DNA of 34,043 nt from IMG/VR virus record IMGVR_UViG_3300025896_000097, positions 1 through 34,043 of that record. The stretch is one strand, 5' to 3'. The stretch is from a virus. A program made the position numbers and the translations under genes. Numbering within the stretch: the stretch's first letter is position 1; each line of letters opens with the position of its first letter. The notes under the pieces are model-generated. The model saw only the letters and a list, made by a program, of their open reading frames with translations, made no database searches and was not told the origin of the DNA. Below are positions 21,000 through 30,135 of this stretch, piece after piece.

Positions 21000-22729
21000 A
21001 GGTTAAGGTTAAGGTTGTAACGGAACAAGCGGTTAACAATGTAGATGCTTTAGGTAACGCATTCGATGCAACAGCAAAGGATGCACAAGATGCACAAAAA
21101 GTTTTTGCTAAGGCTGGTAATGGAGTTGTAGTTGAGGAATCAATTGCGGGGTTAAAACAGTTAAAAAGAGAATTAAAAAATGTAGCGGTTGGTAGTGAAG
21201 AGTTCAAAAAACTTTACAATGATATTGACGATTTAGAAGACAAATTAAAGTCTGCTAAAAATACTTCAAGTGATTGGGTAGATAGTTTAGAGAGTGCGGG
21301 CGGTCCTTTGGGAATGTTAGGTCAAGGAATTAACAAAGTTAAAGTAGCTACTCAAACTTTTGGCGGTGCATTAAAAGCAACAGGAATTGGTTTAGTGGTT
21401 GCATTATTAGCTGGCTTAGCAGGTGCTTTTGCAAACAACGAGGGAGCAATGAAAAAACTACAACCGTTATTAGACGGGGTTTCTAAATTGTTTCAAGGGG
21501 TGTTCCGTGCAGTTGAGCCTTTGTTCAATACATTAGTAGATTTAGCAGTAAGTGCTTTGCCTATGGTATCAAAAGCGTTTAGTGTTGTTTACTCAACTAT
21601 GACTGCTACACTTCAATCATTCGGAGCTATTGGTGCTGCTATTGGTAAACTAATTAAAGGCGACTTTTCGGGTGCGTGGGAAACTGCTAAAAGTTCAGTA
21701 AATGACTTTGGTAAAAATTACGATGCAAGTTTAAAAAGATTTGAAGCAGGTGCAAAAGAGTTGACTAAAACTGAAAAGCTAAGTGCTGATGAACGACAAA
21801 AAATAAGAGACAAAGAAATAGCGGATAAAGTAATAAGAGACGAAAAAGAAAAAGCAAGACGTGAAAAATTAGCTGAGGAAGAAAAAGCAAAATCGGACGC
21901 ATTACGAACTGGTTACGAAAAAGCAAGAGACGATTTAGAAAATCACGAAAAAGCAGTTGCTGAATTAAATAAAAAATATGACGAAGAAAAAGCAATTCGT
22001 TTAGCAGATACAGCTGTAAAAAAAGAGGAACTAGATTACGAAAAAAGAGTTTTAGAAATTGAAAACTTAGCTACAAACGAACTTGAAAGACAAACTTTAA
22101 TTGAGAAATTAGATGGAGAACATAAAGTTAGATTAGGAGTTGCACAAAAAACTGATAATGATAAAAATTTAGCGGATGAAAAGAAATTAGCGGATGAAAA
22201 ATTAGCTATAAAATATAAAGCATTAAACGATTTGCAAACAATTTTTGGAGCAGAAAGTACTATGGGAAAAGCTTTATTAGTTGCTAAACAGATGTTAATG
22301 GCTAAGGAGTTAATAATGGAGGTTAGTAAGACTATTACATTTTCCGCCCAAGCAGCGGCTAGGTCAACGGTTGCATTAGCTGAAGGAGCAGCGCAAACAG
22401 CTAAGATAGGTTTTCCTCAAAACATACCTTTATTAATTGGATATGCAGCCCAAGCAGTTGGTATCTTTTCCGCAATTAAAGGAGCGGTTTCTGCATCAAA
22501 AGCAAGTGGAGTTTCAATGCCATCAATGAGTATTCCAAGTTCAGGAGGTGGAATAGCAACACCAACAACAATACAAGCGAGCCCCTCAGTTGTAGCACCA
22601 AGTGGAGTTAATCAATTAGCTTCTACCTTGGGTCAAAACGTCCCTATAAAGACTTATGTAGTGTCAAAAGAAATGACTACTCAGGCTGCATTAGATAGGG
22701 CAATAGAAGATACTGCTTCATTAGGATAA
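20984..22729 (+). CDS. Tail tape measure protein
   Basis: 581 residues. Helical N-terminus (EIEVKVKVVTEQAVNNVDAL), a hydrophobic segment at about 134-150 (GIGLVVALLAGLAGAF) typical of tape measures that enter the membrane, then a long Lys/Glu coiled coil (about 265-410) and a Ser/Thr/Pro-rich end (SMPSMSIPSSGGG). It sets tail length and helps DNA cross the envelope. At the usual rule of about 0.15 nm per residue the tail would be near 85 nm. Confidence 0.88.
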   Translation: MAQEIEVKVKVVTEQAVNNVDALGNAFDATAKDAQDAQKVFAKAGNGVVVEESIAGLKQLKRELKNVAVGSEEFKKLYNDIDDLEDKLKSAKNTSSDWVDSLESAGGPLGMLGQGINKVKVATQTFGGALKATGIGLVVALLAGLAGAFANNEGAMKKLQPLLDGVSKLFQGVFRAVEPLFNTLVDLAVSALPMVSKAFSVVYSTMTATLQSFGAIGAAIGKLIKGDFSGAWETAKSSVNDFGKNYDASLKRFEAGAKELTKTEKLSADERQKIRDKEIADKVIRDEKEKARREKLAEEEKAKSDALRTGYEKARDDLENHEKAVAELNKKYDEEKAIRLADTAVKKEELDYEKRVLEIENLATNELERQTLIEKLDGEHKVRLGVAQKTDNDKNLADEKKLADEKLAIKYKALNDLQTIFGAESTMGKALLVAKQMLMAKELIMEVSKTITFSAQAAARSTVALAEGAAQTAKIGFPQNIPLLIGYAAQAVGIFSAIKGAVSASKASGVSMPSMSIPSSGGGIATPTTIQASPSVVAPSGVNQLASTLGQNVPIKTYVVSKEMTTQAALDRAIEDTASLG

Positions 22730-22760
22730 ACAAAAATTAATTAATAAACGTTAAAAGAAT

Positions 22761-23405
22761 ATGATACGAACAATAGAGTTGATAATAGACGAAACAATGG
22801 AACTTAGCGGAATAGATGCAATTAGTATTGTAGAAAACCCTGCTATTGAAGAAAATTGGATAACGTTAAAAGAGCAAAAAGAGTACAAGTTTGCAGAAGT
22901 TGACAAAGAAAAAAAGATAATTATGGGTGCTCTTTTAGTTCCTGATAAATTAATCTTTAGACGTGACGGTGAAGGCGAATATAATATATTCTTTTCCAAA
23001 GATACTATAAGACAATGTATGGAATTGTTTTTTCAAAACGGTAACCAATCGAATGCAACTTTTGAACACTTAGAAAAAATTAGTGGTTTGACTTTAGTCG
23101 AAAGTTGGATAGTTGAAGACTTAGACAAAGACAAAAGCAAACTTTATAACTTGAATGTTCCGATAGGTACGTGGATGGGTACAATTAAAGTTAACAACGA
23201 GGTTATTTGGAACGACTTTATTAAAACGGGTAAAGTGAAAGGATTTTCGATTGAAGGCGTTTTTGCTGACAAAGGTAAGATACCATTAAAAAAAATAGAG
23301 CAAATAGAATTAACAGACGAAGAGCAAGAAGTAGAAGTACAAATTTTAGCTGGTTTGGAATTATTAGAAATTCGTGAATTAATTCGATCCTATGAAAAAA
23401 AGTAA
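22761..23405 (+). CDS. XkdF-like prohead protease
   Basis: 214 residues. The start (IELIIDETMELSGIDAISIV) and the segments NATFEHLEKISGLTLVESWI and VKGFSIEGVF match the XkdF-like putative serine protease family (PF14550). His103 and Ser163 are the likely catalytic residues by comparison with other prohead proteases. The enzyme would trim scaffold and capsid precursors. Unusually, three or four genes including two fibre proteins lie between it and the scaffold. Confidence 0.82.
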   Translation: MIRTIELIIDETMELSGIDAISIVENPAIEENWITLKEQKEYKFAEVDKEKKIIMGALLVPDKLIFRRDGEGEYNIFFSKDTIRQCMELFFQNGNQSNATFEHLEKISGLTLVESWIVEDLDKDKSKLYNLNVPIGTWMGTIKVNNEVIWNDFIKTGKVKGFSIEGVFADKGKIPLKKIEQIELTDEEQEVEVQILAGLELLEIRELIRSYEKK

Positions 23406-23628
23406 CGGGTTTAGAGTACCAAGTTGGACAAGTCCAAAGGGAGGCAGTAGAGGTTGTTTATGTGACGATAATACTTATAATGTTAAATGCTGTGACGGTT
23501 CATTACAAGCGCAAGGAATAGGCAACATTACAGGCTTAGCAAGAGTTGCACCAGTAATGTTACAAGAAAATGGAGACAAGGTTTTACAAGAAAATAATTC
23601 AACTATAATAATAGAAAATAATGGATAA
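23392..23628 (+). CDS. Small Cys-rich structural protein
   Basis: 78 residues, overlapping the protease end by 14 bases and the fibre start by eight. GFRVPSWTSPKGGSRGCLCD and VKCCDGSLQAQGIGNI form a strongly conserved small protein of Bacteroidota phages, with CxC and CC pairs that could bind metal. It is found near capsid and fibre genes; role unknown. Confidence 0.72.
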   Translation: MKKSNGFRVPSWTSPKGGSRGCLCDDNTYNVKCCDGSLQAQGIGNITGLARVAPVMLQENGDKVLQENNSTIIIENNG

Positions 23629-26458
23629 AAAGATTTCAGGATTAGACCCAGTAATTCAATTAGCGACAACGGATGCATTACCGATTGTAAACTTAGGTAC
23701 GACAAGAAAGGTAAGCATTGAACAATTACAAGACTTTTTAACACCTAATGTTACTGGAGTTGAATTATTAGCTAACAAACAAAACAGTTTAGAAGTTGAC
23801 GAAACAGGTACGAAATACCCAACAGTTGATGCGGTTAATATTGGACTTGCAAATGTAAACACAAATGCAGTTGATAGGGTAACAGTAAAATTAGGTAGTG
23901 CTATAAATAAAGGACAAGCAGTTTATGTAAGTAGTGCAGAGGGTACTAATATAGTTGTTTCTAAGGCTTCAAATTTAACAGAGGCAACAAGTAGCAAGGT
24001 TATAGGTTTATTAGAAACTACTGGGGTTTTAAATGATATTGTAAACGTGGTTAAAGATGGCTTATTAGCTGGCTTAAATACTTCAACTGCTTTAATTGGC
24101 GACCCTGTTTTCTTAGGCTCAAACGGAGAATTAATTTATGGTTTAGCAAACAAACCATTTGCACCCGCACATTTAGTTTCTATTGGAATAGTTACAAGAG
24201 TAAATATAAATAATGGAGAAATATTAGTCAAGATACAAAACGGTTATGAACTAAACGAAATTCACGATGTAAGCGCACAGACCCCAAGTAATAAGGATGT
24301 TTTATCTTTTGATTCGGTAACGGGCTTATGGAAAAATAACACACTTTCAAGCATTTTACCAGCAATTACAATTACAGATACATTTGTGGTTGCAAGTCAA
24401 ACAGCTATGTTAGCTATTGTAGGAGAAACAGGCGATGTAGCTGTTAGAACAGATATTAGTAAAACATTTATTTTAAAAGGCACAAACCCAACTGTATTAG
24501 CTGACTGGCAAGAGATATTAACCCCGACGGGCGGAGCGGTTTCAAGCGTATTTAATAGAACAGGAAATGTAGTATCTGTAAGTGGCGACTATACAGCCGA
24601 CCAAATAACAGAAACAGCAACACGAAAGTTTCAAACAGCAAATCAAAACACATTTAATGATGCAACTAGTTCAATACAAACTCAGTTAAACGGAATAGCA
24701 ATAAAAGCTATTGACGAGGGCAACGGAATAGGTTATGTAATAGCAAATAGAAACCCTTTGAGATTTGGAAATGTAGGGTTAGGAGCGATAGATTTGAGTA
24801 GTTCTGCTTTTAACAGTACGATCAATGGAGCAACTGGAAAAGGTAGTTTTGCTGTTGGAGAAAGTCAAATAGCATCTGGGGAAGGTTCCGTTGTAATAGG
24901 AGGAGCAAATACAGCAGATGGATATCAAGCGATAGCTATTGGAAATTCTAATATTGTAAAAGATTATAGCGTGGCTATTGGAAATGTAAACGAAGTATTA
25001 GGTAATCAATCCGTTGCTATTGGCACTGATTTAAAAACATTTTCTTATGCAGAAATAGCGATTGGAGGTTCAAATACGTCTTATATCCCAATTTCCGCAA
25101 CCTATTTTGAACCTTTAGATAGACTAATTGTAATTGGAAACGGAAATGCTATTAATAGTGAAGTTTCAGACGCTCTTATCATTCTAAAAAACGGTTTAAC
25201 AACACTACCAAGTGTAACCAATGCTTTAATAGCAGCAGAACCAACAGGTAAAGCGGTTGTAACTAAGGAGTATTTAGAATCTAAGTATTCTCAAATTCAA
25301 CTTATAGATAATACAGATACAGCATCAATATTAAACGAGGGTTTACTAAGGTATAGTAGTAATGCTACAAGTAGCTATGTAGATATAGTTATGCAAACTG
25401 CTCCTTCTATATTCGAATGGGTTAATATTGTAGCTAATACAGATACGCCTATTGATGAGGGTAATACAGTTCCTTCTGTAACTTATTATAGTGACTATGT
25501 AACAGCAAATAGTGAAATATCTACAACATCTTTAACGGACGTAACGGCAACAGGAATGACAATAACACCGCCAGCTGGGGTTTATAAAGTTGATTTTAGT
25601 GCAAATTATGGGATTATTGCTGGTAATATATGTGATATTGCTACAATAGATTTACAGACTTTGTACTTAGATTTATTAACTATGACTGCAACAGCTACAC
25701 ACGGGTTAACTTTTGGTAGCGGAGAAATATTAACCGCTGGAATTTATACGGTAGCTGGAGCTATGAGTGTAGCTGGAACACTTACTTTAGATGGCGGAGG
25801 AAATGAAAACTCTTTATTTGTAATTCGTGCAACGGGTGCAATTAATACAGCTATATCTACTTCAATAGTTTTAGCAAATGGTGCTAATGCTGCAAATGTT
25901 TTCTTTGTTGCCTTAGGAGCAGTAGGAATTGGAGCAGACAATGAAATTAACGGTAACTTTATTGCTTATGGTGCTGCTGCTGCTTTAGGTGCTAACTGTA
26001 TTTTTACAGGTCGTTTATTCTCTACAAGTGGTGCTATTGCTTTTGGAGCTGGTATCTTAAAAAGACCAACTTTAACAAGTGTTGTAAACGTTGGAATACT
26101 TGAAAACTTTTTATGCTTTACAAGCGATGGTGATGTAGCCAATACAGCTATTGCAGTTGTAACGGGTGACTTAGGAACTAATTTAGGTTTGGTTTCTGTT
26201 TTTGCAAATACAGTCTTTAACGGTAGTGCGTACGATAATACTCAACAACTTGGAATTACAAATGTATTCAGTATTTACGTGGGTAATCAAAGAGTAATGA
26301 ATAGCGATAGAACAAGGCGTTATTCAAACTATACGGAGGATATAACATTAACAGGTATAGCGGTCACAGATGGCACGCAAGCTATAACAATTAAATGGAG
26401 AACTGACTTAGGTCGGGTTTTATTAAACAATAGAATTTTAACAGTAAAAACATTTTAA
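23621..26458 (+). CDS. Fibre/adhesin with YadA-like and DUF3494 domains
   Basis: 945 residues. The start (KISGLDPVIQLATTDALPIV) and SSVFNRTGNVVSVSGDYTADQ (about residues 306-327) are typical of Bacteroidota phage tail fibres. Residues about 405-475 hold YadA/Hep_Hag-like repeats (SVVIGGANTADGYQAIAIG and similar). Residues about 625-668 look like the first strands of a C1q-like jelly-roll. Then comes a DUF3494 ice-binding-like solenoid (about 669-805), its N-terminal cap motif placed after it (ENFLCFTSDGDV, GDLGTN, 828-860), and the last jelly-roll strands (884-945). Likely a host- or surface-binding fibre. Its C-terminal 300 residues are paralogous to the next gene. Confidence 0.78.
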   Translation: MDKKISGLDPVIQLATTDALPIVNLGTTRKVSIEQLQDFLTPNVTGVELLANKQNSLEVDETGTKYPTVDAVNIGLANVNTNAVDRVTVKLGSAINKGQAVYVSSAEGTNIVVSKASNLTEATSSKVIGLLETTGVLNDIVNVVKDGLLAGLNTSTALIGDPVFLGSNGELIYGLANKPFAPAHLVSIGIVTRVNINNGEILVKIQNGYELNEIHDVSAQTPSNKDVLSFDSVTGLWKNNTLSSILPAITITDTFVVASQTAMLAIVGETGDVAVRTDISKTFILKGTNPTVLADWQEILTPTGGAVSSVFNRTGNVVSVSGDYTADQITETATRKFQTANQNTFNDATSSIQTQLNGIAIKAIDEGNGIGYVIANRNPLRFGNVGLGAIDLSSSAFNSTINGATGKGSFAVGESQIASGEGSVVIGGANTADGYQAIAIGNSNIVKDYSVAIGNVNEVLGNQSVAIGTDLKTFSYAEIAIGGSNTSYIPISATYFEPLDRLIVIGNGNAINSEVSDALIILKNGLTTLPSVTNALIAAEPTGKAVVTKEYLESKYSQIQLIDNTDTASILNEGLLRYSSNATSSYVDIVMQTAPSIFEWVNIVANTDTPIDEGNTVPSVTYYSDYVTANSEISTTSLTDVTATGMTITPPAGVYKVDFSANYGIIAGNICDIATIDLQTLYLDLLTMTATATHGLTFGSGEILTAGIYTVAGAMSVAGTLTLDGGGNENSLFVIRATGAINTAISTSIVLANGANAANVFFVALGAVGIGADNEINGNFIAYGAAAALGANCIFTGRLFSTSGAIAFGAGILKRPTLTSVVNVGILENFLCFTSDGDVANTAIAVVTGDLGTNLGLVSVFANTVFNGSAYDNTQQLGITNVFSIYVGNQRVMNSDRTRRYSNYTEDITLTGIAVTDGTQAITIKWRTDLGRVLLNNRILTVKTF

Positions 26459-26459
26459 A

Positions 26460-27527
26460 ATGAGTAAAGACTATACAGCGGACAGATTTATAAAAAGAGG
26501 TGGTTCAACAAATGATATATTAATGGCTAATGGTTCGGTTAAGCCTTACTTACAAAGTTATAGTGAAACAGTATCGAGTAACGTTTACTTTCAAAATTCA
26601 AGTTTAGACACAACTTTAATTAGTCAAATGAAAATTATACCTACAACAGCGGGTATATTTAACGTAACTTTTAATGGTCAATTTAACACGCAATTATCAA
26701 ACATTACCCAACAATCGGTAGTGGATTTAAATGCATTATATTTAAACTTAGCTAGTCAAACAGTAACAAATCCATTATTCCCTACTTTCGGAGCAAATAC
26801 AACTATAACACCAGGCGTTTATGAAACTTCGGTTGCAGTTGGTCCAGTTGGAGCTATAACATTAGACGGTGGCGGTAATGTAAATTCTATTTTTATATTT
26901 AGAATTGGCGGAGCCTTAACAGTTGCCGCTGCTTGCGTTTTTAATTTAACAAACGGTGCAACTTCAAACAATATATTTTTCATCTCAAATGGTGCAATAA
27001 GTTTAGGAGCGAATTGTAATATAGCTGGGACATATATTTCGCCCTTAGCAGCGGTAGGAATAGGTGCTGGTGCTACTCTAAGTGGCCGAGCGTTTTCGCA
27101 AGTCGCAGCTATAACAAATAACGGTAATATATCAGTACCACTTTTACCAAGTCCATTCCCGATGGGTATCATACCAAACTTTGCAATTTTTACAAGTGTT
27201 GGAGCGGTTGTAAATATAGGGGCAAATATAGTTGTTGGTGATATTGGAACAAATAACGGTACGGTTACAGGTTTTGAAACAGCTACATTATCAGGTTATA
27301 TTTATTTGCCCGCACAAGGTTCATCTAATTGTAAGATATCAATATATGTAAATGATGTTATTGTTCCAAATTCAACACGTGAAAGAGTTAACGCAATTAC
27401 AAAAGATGATGTTATTCTAAATGAAACAGTTACTATAACATTAGGTCAGTCTATATCTGTTAAAGTTCTTAATTCAATAGGTATAAGTAGGTTCTACAAT
27501 AGAAGTTTAACAATTACAAAAGTTTAA
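26460..27527 (+). CDS. DUF3494 (ice-binding-like) adhesin
   Basis: 355 residues, starting one base after the previous gene. N-terminus DYTADRFIKRGGSTNDIL is a short fibre-type attachment segment. Jelly-roll strands end near GIFNVTFNGQF (about 65-75). The DUF3494 solenoid runs about 80-235, with ITPGVYETS, ITLDGGGNVNSIFIFRIGGA and LSGRAFSQVAAI (Gly209, Arg210). The cap motif FAIFTSVGAVVN (from 241) and GDIGTN (260-265) follow it, then SIYVNDVIVPNSTRER (294 on) closes the jelly-roll. DUF3494 proteins include bacterial ice-binding proteins; on a phage it more likely serves surface adhesion. Ice binding cannot be judged from sequence. Confidence 0.8.
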   Translation: MSKDYTADRFIKRGGSTNDILMANGSVKPYLQSYSETVSSNVYFQNSSLDTTLISQMKIIPTTAGIFNVTFNGQFNTQLSNITQQSVVDLNALYLNLASQTVTNPLFPTFGANTTITPGVYETSVAVGPVGAITLDGGGNVNSIFIFRIGGALTVAAACVFNLTNGATSNNIFFISNGAISLGANCNIAGTYISPLAAVGIGAGATLSGRAFSQVAAITNNGNISVPLLPSPFPMGIIPNFAIFTSVGAVVNIGANIVVGDIGTNNGTVTGFETATLSGYIYLPAQGSSNCKISIYVNDVIVPNSTRERVNAITKDDVILNETVTITLGQSISVKVLNSIGISRFYNRSLTITKV

Positions 27528-27577
27528 AAACACAAAATAAAATAACAAATAGTTATATAAACAATTAATTTAAAAAT

Positions 27578-28144
27578 ATGAAAAACACAGACATCTTAAG
27601 TCGCATAACTGCTCTTTTGAATAAGAAAGTAAGTTTAGCGCAAATGGAATTAGAAAATGGAACGGTTGTAGAATCGGACTCATTTTCAGTTGGAGATCCA
27701 ATTTTTGCAATCAATGGAGAAATCAAAGAGCCTTTAGAAGTTGGTAGCTATACATTAGCCGACGGAACTGTATTAGAGGTTATGGAAATCGGAGTAATTG
27801 GAGAAATTGCAGAAGCAAAAGCAGAAGCAACAGAAGAGGAAATGAAAGCTTTAGAAACTGCTGAACTTGCTCGAATTGAAAGTGCTGAACTTGCTAAAAC
27901 TGAAAGCGAAAACGAATTGATTTTAAAAGTAGTTGAGATTTTGAAACCAACCTTTGACGAATTAAATTCAAGAATTGAAAATCTTTCAAAAGAGAATGTA
28001 GGTTTAAAAGAAACACTTTCAAGTGTAACAGCTACAAAACCAACGGTACATAAACCAACTGAAAAAGTGGCACTTGGAAAACAAAACACTGGGGCAAATA
28101 TTTCAGGTACTGAAGCAAGAATTATGGCAATGTTGTCAAAATAA
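27578..28144 (+). CDS. Capsid scaffold protein candidate
   Basis: 188 residues. N-terminal beta part (MELENGTVVESDSFSVGDPI, LADGTVLEVME) then an Ala/Glu-rich helix (about 85-110) and a coiled coil (VEILKPTFDELNSRIENLSK), ending with a basic Lys/Thr region. This two-part layout just before the major capsid gene is common in Bacteroidota phages and fits a scaffold cut by the prohead protease. Assignment by position and shape. Confidence 0.7.
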   Translation: MKNTDILSRITALLNKKVSLAQMELENGTVVESDSFSVGDPIFAINGEIKEPLEVGSYTLADGTVLEVMEIGVIGEIAEAKAEATEEEMKALETAELARIESAELAKTESENELILKVVEILKPTFDELNSRIENLSKENVGLKETLSSVTATKPTVHKPTEKVALGKQNTGANISGTEARIMAMLSK

Positions 28145-28171
28145 AAATAACAATTTAAAAATAAAAAACTT

Positions 28172-29080
28172 ATGGCTAATCAACCTACGATTACATCAAA
28201 TTACGCTGGAGAAAGTGCTGGAAAATATATTGCAATGGCAGTATTATCAGCTAATACTTTAGCAAACAATGGAGTGACTATCATTCCTAATGTTAAATTT
28301 AAAGCAACAATTAAAAAATTAACTAACAGTGGTTTGGTAACTTCTGCAACTTGCGACTTTACCGATACTGGAGTTGTATCTTTAGCAGACAAAGTATTGA
28401 CTGTTAGTGAAATGCAAGTGAATTTACAAGTTTGTAAAACACCGTTTCAATCAGATTGGGAAGCAGCATCAATGGGATATTCCGCATTTGATTCTTTACC
28501 TTCGACTTTCTCAGATTTCTTTATCGGTAAAGTATTAAAAGATATTGCTTTAGATACTGAAACTTTCCTTTGGAATGCAACAAATGGTTTAGGAAAATTA
28601 CTAAGAACTGACGGTTCAGTTATAGTTACTACACCCGTAGCTATTACATCTGCAAACGTACAAGCTGAAATGGCTAGATTAGTAGCTCTTATTCCTGATT
28701 CAGTATTTGGAACTGAAGATTTAAGACTATTCGTCCCTATCGGAGTTCAAAAAGCATACATTGCTTCTTTGGCTGGATTTGGTGCATCAGGTTTAGGTGC
28801 TAACGGATTTAACGCTCAAGGTACAAATCAAAAGATTGACGCTGTATATTTTAATGGAGTGCCTATTTTCGTTGCAAATGGAATGCCTGCAAACACAATG
28901 ATTGCTGCTGAAATTTCTAACCTTTACGTTGGATTTGGTTTACAAGACGATCAAAATGTAATCCAAACAATTGATATGGCTGATATTGACGGGTCTAAAA
29001 ACGTTCGTTTTATTGCACGCTTTACAAGAGGTTTGCAAGTAGGTATCGGTGCTGATTCAGTTACTTACGGTATTGTATAA
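28172..29080 (+). CDS. Major capsid protein
   Basis: 302 residues. ANQPTITSNYAGESAGKYIA at the N-terminus, KTPFQSDWEAASMGYSAFD and LRLFVPIGVQKAYIASLAG are hallmarks of a major capsid family of Bacteroidota siphoviruses, expected to have the HK97 fold. DIDGSKNVRFIARFTRGLQV near the C-terminus fits the conserved strand of that fold. A terminator immediately after it suggests that this gene is the last of its transcript and abundant. Confidence 0.85.
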   Translation: MANQPTITSNYAGESAGKYIAMAVLSANTLANNGVTIIPNVKFKATIKKLTNSGLVTSATCDFTDTGVVSLADKVLTVSEMQVNLQVCKTPFQSDWEAASMGYSAFDSLPSTFSDFFIGKVLKDIALDTETFLWNATNGLGKLLRTDGSVIVTTPVAITSANVQAEMARLVALIPDSVFGTEDLRLFVPIGVQKAYIASLAGFGASGLGANGFNAQGTNQKIDAVYFNGVPIFVANGMPANTMIAAEISNLYVGFGLQDDQNVIQTIDMADIDGSKNVRFIARFTRGLQVGIGADSVTYGIV

Positions 29081-29088
29081 ATTTAATT

Positions 29089-29113
29089 GGGGTTATTAAT
29101 TTAACCCCTTTTT
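29089..29113 (+). terminator. Intrinsic terminator after capsid gene
   Basis: GGGGTTA (29089-29095) with TAACCCC (29102-29108), 6-base loop, then T5. It lies nine bases after the capsid stop and may set capsid expression apart from downstream genes. Confidence 0.8.
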
Positions 29114-29135
29114 ATTAACTTTTAAATAAAAATAT

Positions 29136-29672
29136 ATGAGTACTTGTTTAATGACAACAGGGCGTAAATTAGCTTGTAAAGATGCGGTTGGGGGTATTCA
29201 AAAGATATTCTTTGCCGACTATGGTACACTTGGTAACGCTACAATAACAGCTGGTTTAGTTACTGCATTTAGCGGAGCTGCATACACGCTATACCAATAC
29301 GATGTAAAGAGCGCATCAAATTTAGAACAAACTATCACTTCAAGTGGAGACAATGGAACTACTTTTTTCGCTCAATCAATTACACTTGTTTTGACGAAAT
29401 TAGATGCTGCTTCAAATGTTGAGTTACAGAAACTAATTGTTTCAAGACCACACGCTTTTGTAATGGATAATAACGGGAATTACTTAGCAGTTGGAATGAC
29501 ACGTGGATGCGACACAAACGGAACTATCTCAACAGGTACTGCATTAGGCGACTTGAACGGATATACTTTGACTATTACAACTGAAGAGCCGTTAATGGCG
29601 CAATTTGTAACACCGTTATTAATTACAGATAAAATTGCTGGAGGTGCAACACCTACTCAAATAGTACCGTAA
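29136..29672 (+). CDS. Probable major tail tube protein
   Basis: 178 residues, beta-rich and without charged helices. TGRKLACKDAVGGIQKIFFA at the start and LNGYTLTITTEEPLMAQFV near the end resemble the tail tube (major tail) proteins of Bacteroidota siphoviruses. It is flanked by terminators, as abundant structural genes often are. Located between capsid and portal, away from the rest of the tail genes, which is unusual. Confidence 0.68.
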   Translation: MSTCLMTTGRKLACKDAVGGIQKIFFADYGTLGNATITAGLVTAFSGAAYTLYQYDVKSASNLEQTITSSGDNGTTFFAQSITLVLTKLDAASNVELQKLIVSRPHAFVMDNNGNYLAVGMTRGCDTNGTISTGTALGDLNGYTLTITTEEPLMAQFVTPLLITDKIAGGATPTQIVP

Positions 29673-29691
29673 TTAAATAAAATTTGTGATT

Positions 29692-29750
29692 GGTTAAGTT
29701 GAGTAAATTTAACCTTTTAAGAGCATCGATTTACTTCGGTGCTTTTTTTT
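29692..29750 (+). terminator. Tandem intrinsic terminators
   Basis: First hairpin GGTTAA/TTAACC (29692-29697, 29709-29714) followed by T4. Second, stronger hairpin AGCATCGA/TCGGTGCT (29722-29729, 29736-29743, one G-T pair) followed by T8 to 29750. They follow the tail tube gene. Confidence 0.85.
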
Positions 29751-29781
29751 GCAAAAACATTTTTTTTCTCGTTAAATTGAT

Positions 29782-30135
29782 ATGATAGTACTTACAACAC
29801 AATTAGCACAAAATTTCGAAATTATACCAACTAAACAAAGTGACACCGCTTTAAATACTATTTACTTTGAATTTAAAGACGAAACTACTCAAATAGTACA
29901 TAATAGGTTGGTTACGTATGAAAGTACTTTAAACGACTTGTTTATAGTAGGTAGTGATAATTTTGACTTTCTAATTGAAAATAATTTCTATGAGTTGACT
30001 GTTATGTTTTCAGTTACAAATGAAATAATTTATAAGGATAGAATTTTTTGTACAAATCAAACGGTCAAAGAATATTCCATTAATCAAAACGAATATTTTT
30101 TGCCAAACATTGATAATAATTTTTATAAAATCTAA
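29782..30135 (+). CDS. Hypothetical protein before portal
   Basis: 117 residues, acidic, with strand-like segments (IVLTTQLAQNFEIIPTKQ, TIYFEFKDET, YELTVMF). A beta-sandwich-like small protein at this place (before the portal) recurs in Bacteroidota phages without known function. The stop overlaps the portal start by one base. Perhaps a neck or decoration protein. Confidence 0.6.
   Translation: MIVLTTQLAQNFEIIPTKQSDTALNTIYFEFKDETTQIVHNRLVTYESTLNDLFIVGSDNFDFLIENNFYELTVMFSVTNEIIYKDRIFCTNQTVKEYSINQNEYFLPNIDNNFYKI

Noticed and set aside
21765-21995. Leu/Phe-rich minus-strand membrane protein
   Set aside because: It is the reverse complement of the tape-measure coiled coil, where Lys/Glu codons read as Leu/Phe on the other strand.
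28074-28262. 62-codon plus-strand frame across the scaffold/capsid junction
   Set aside because: Overlaps two strongly supported genes in another frame, is Lys/Asn/Leu-biased, and has no start context of its own.
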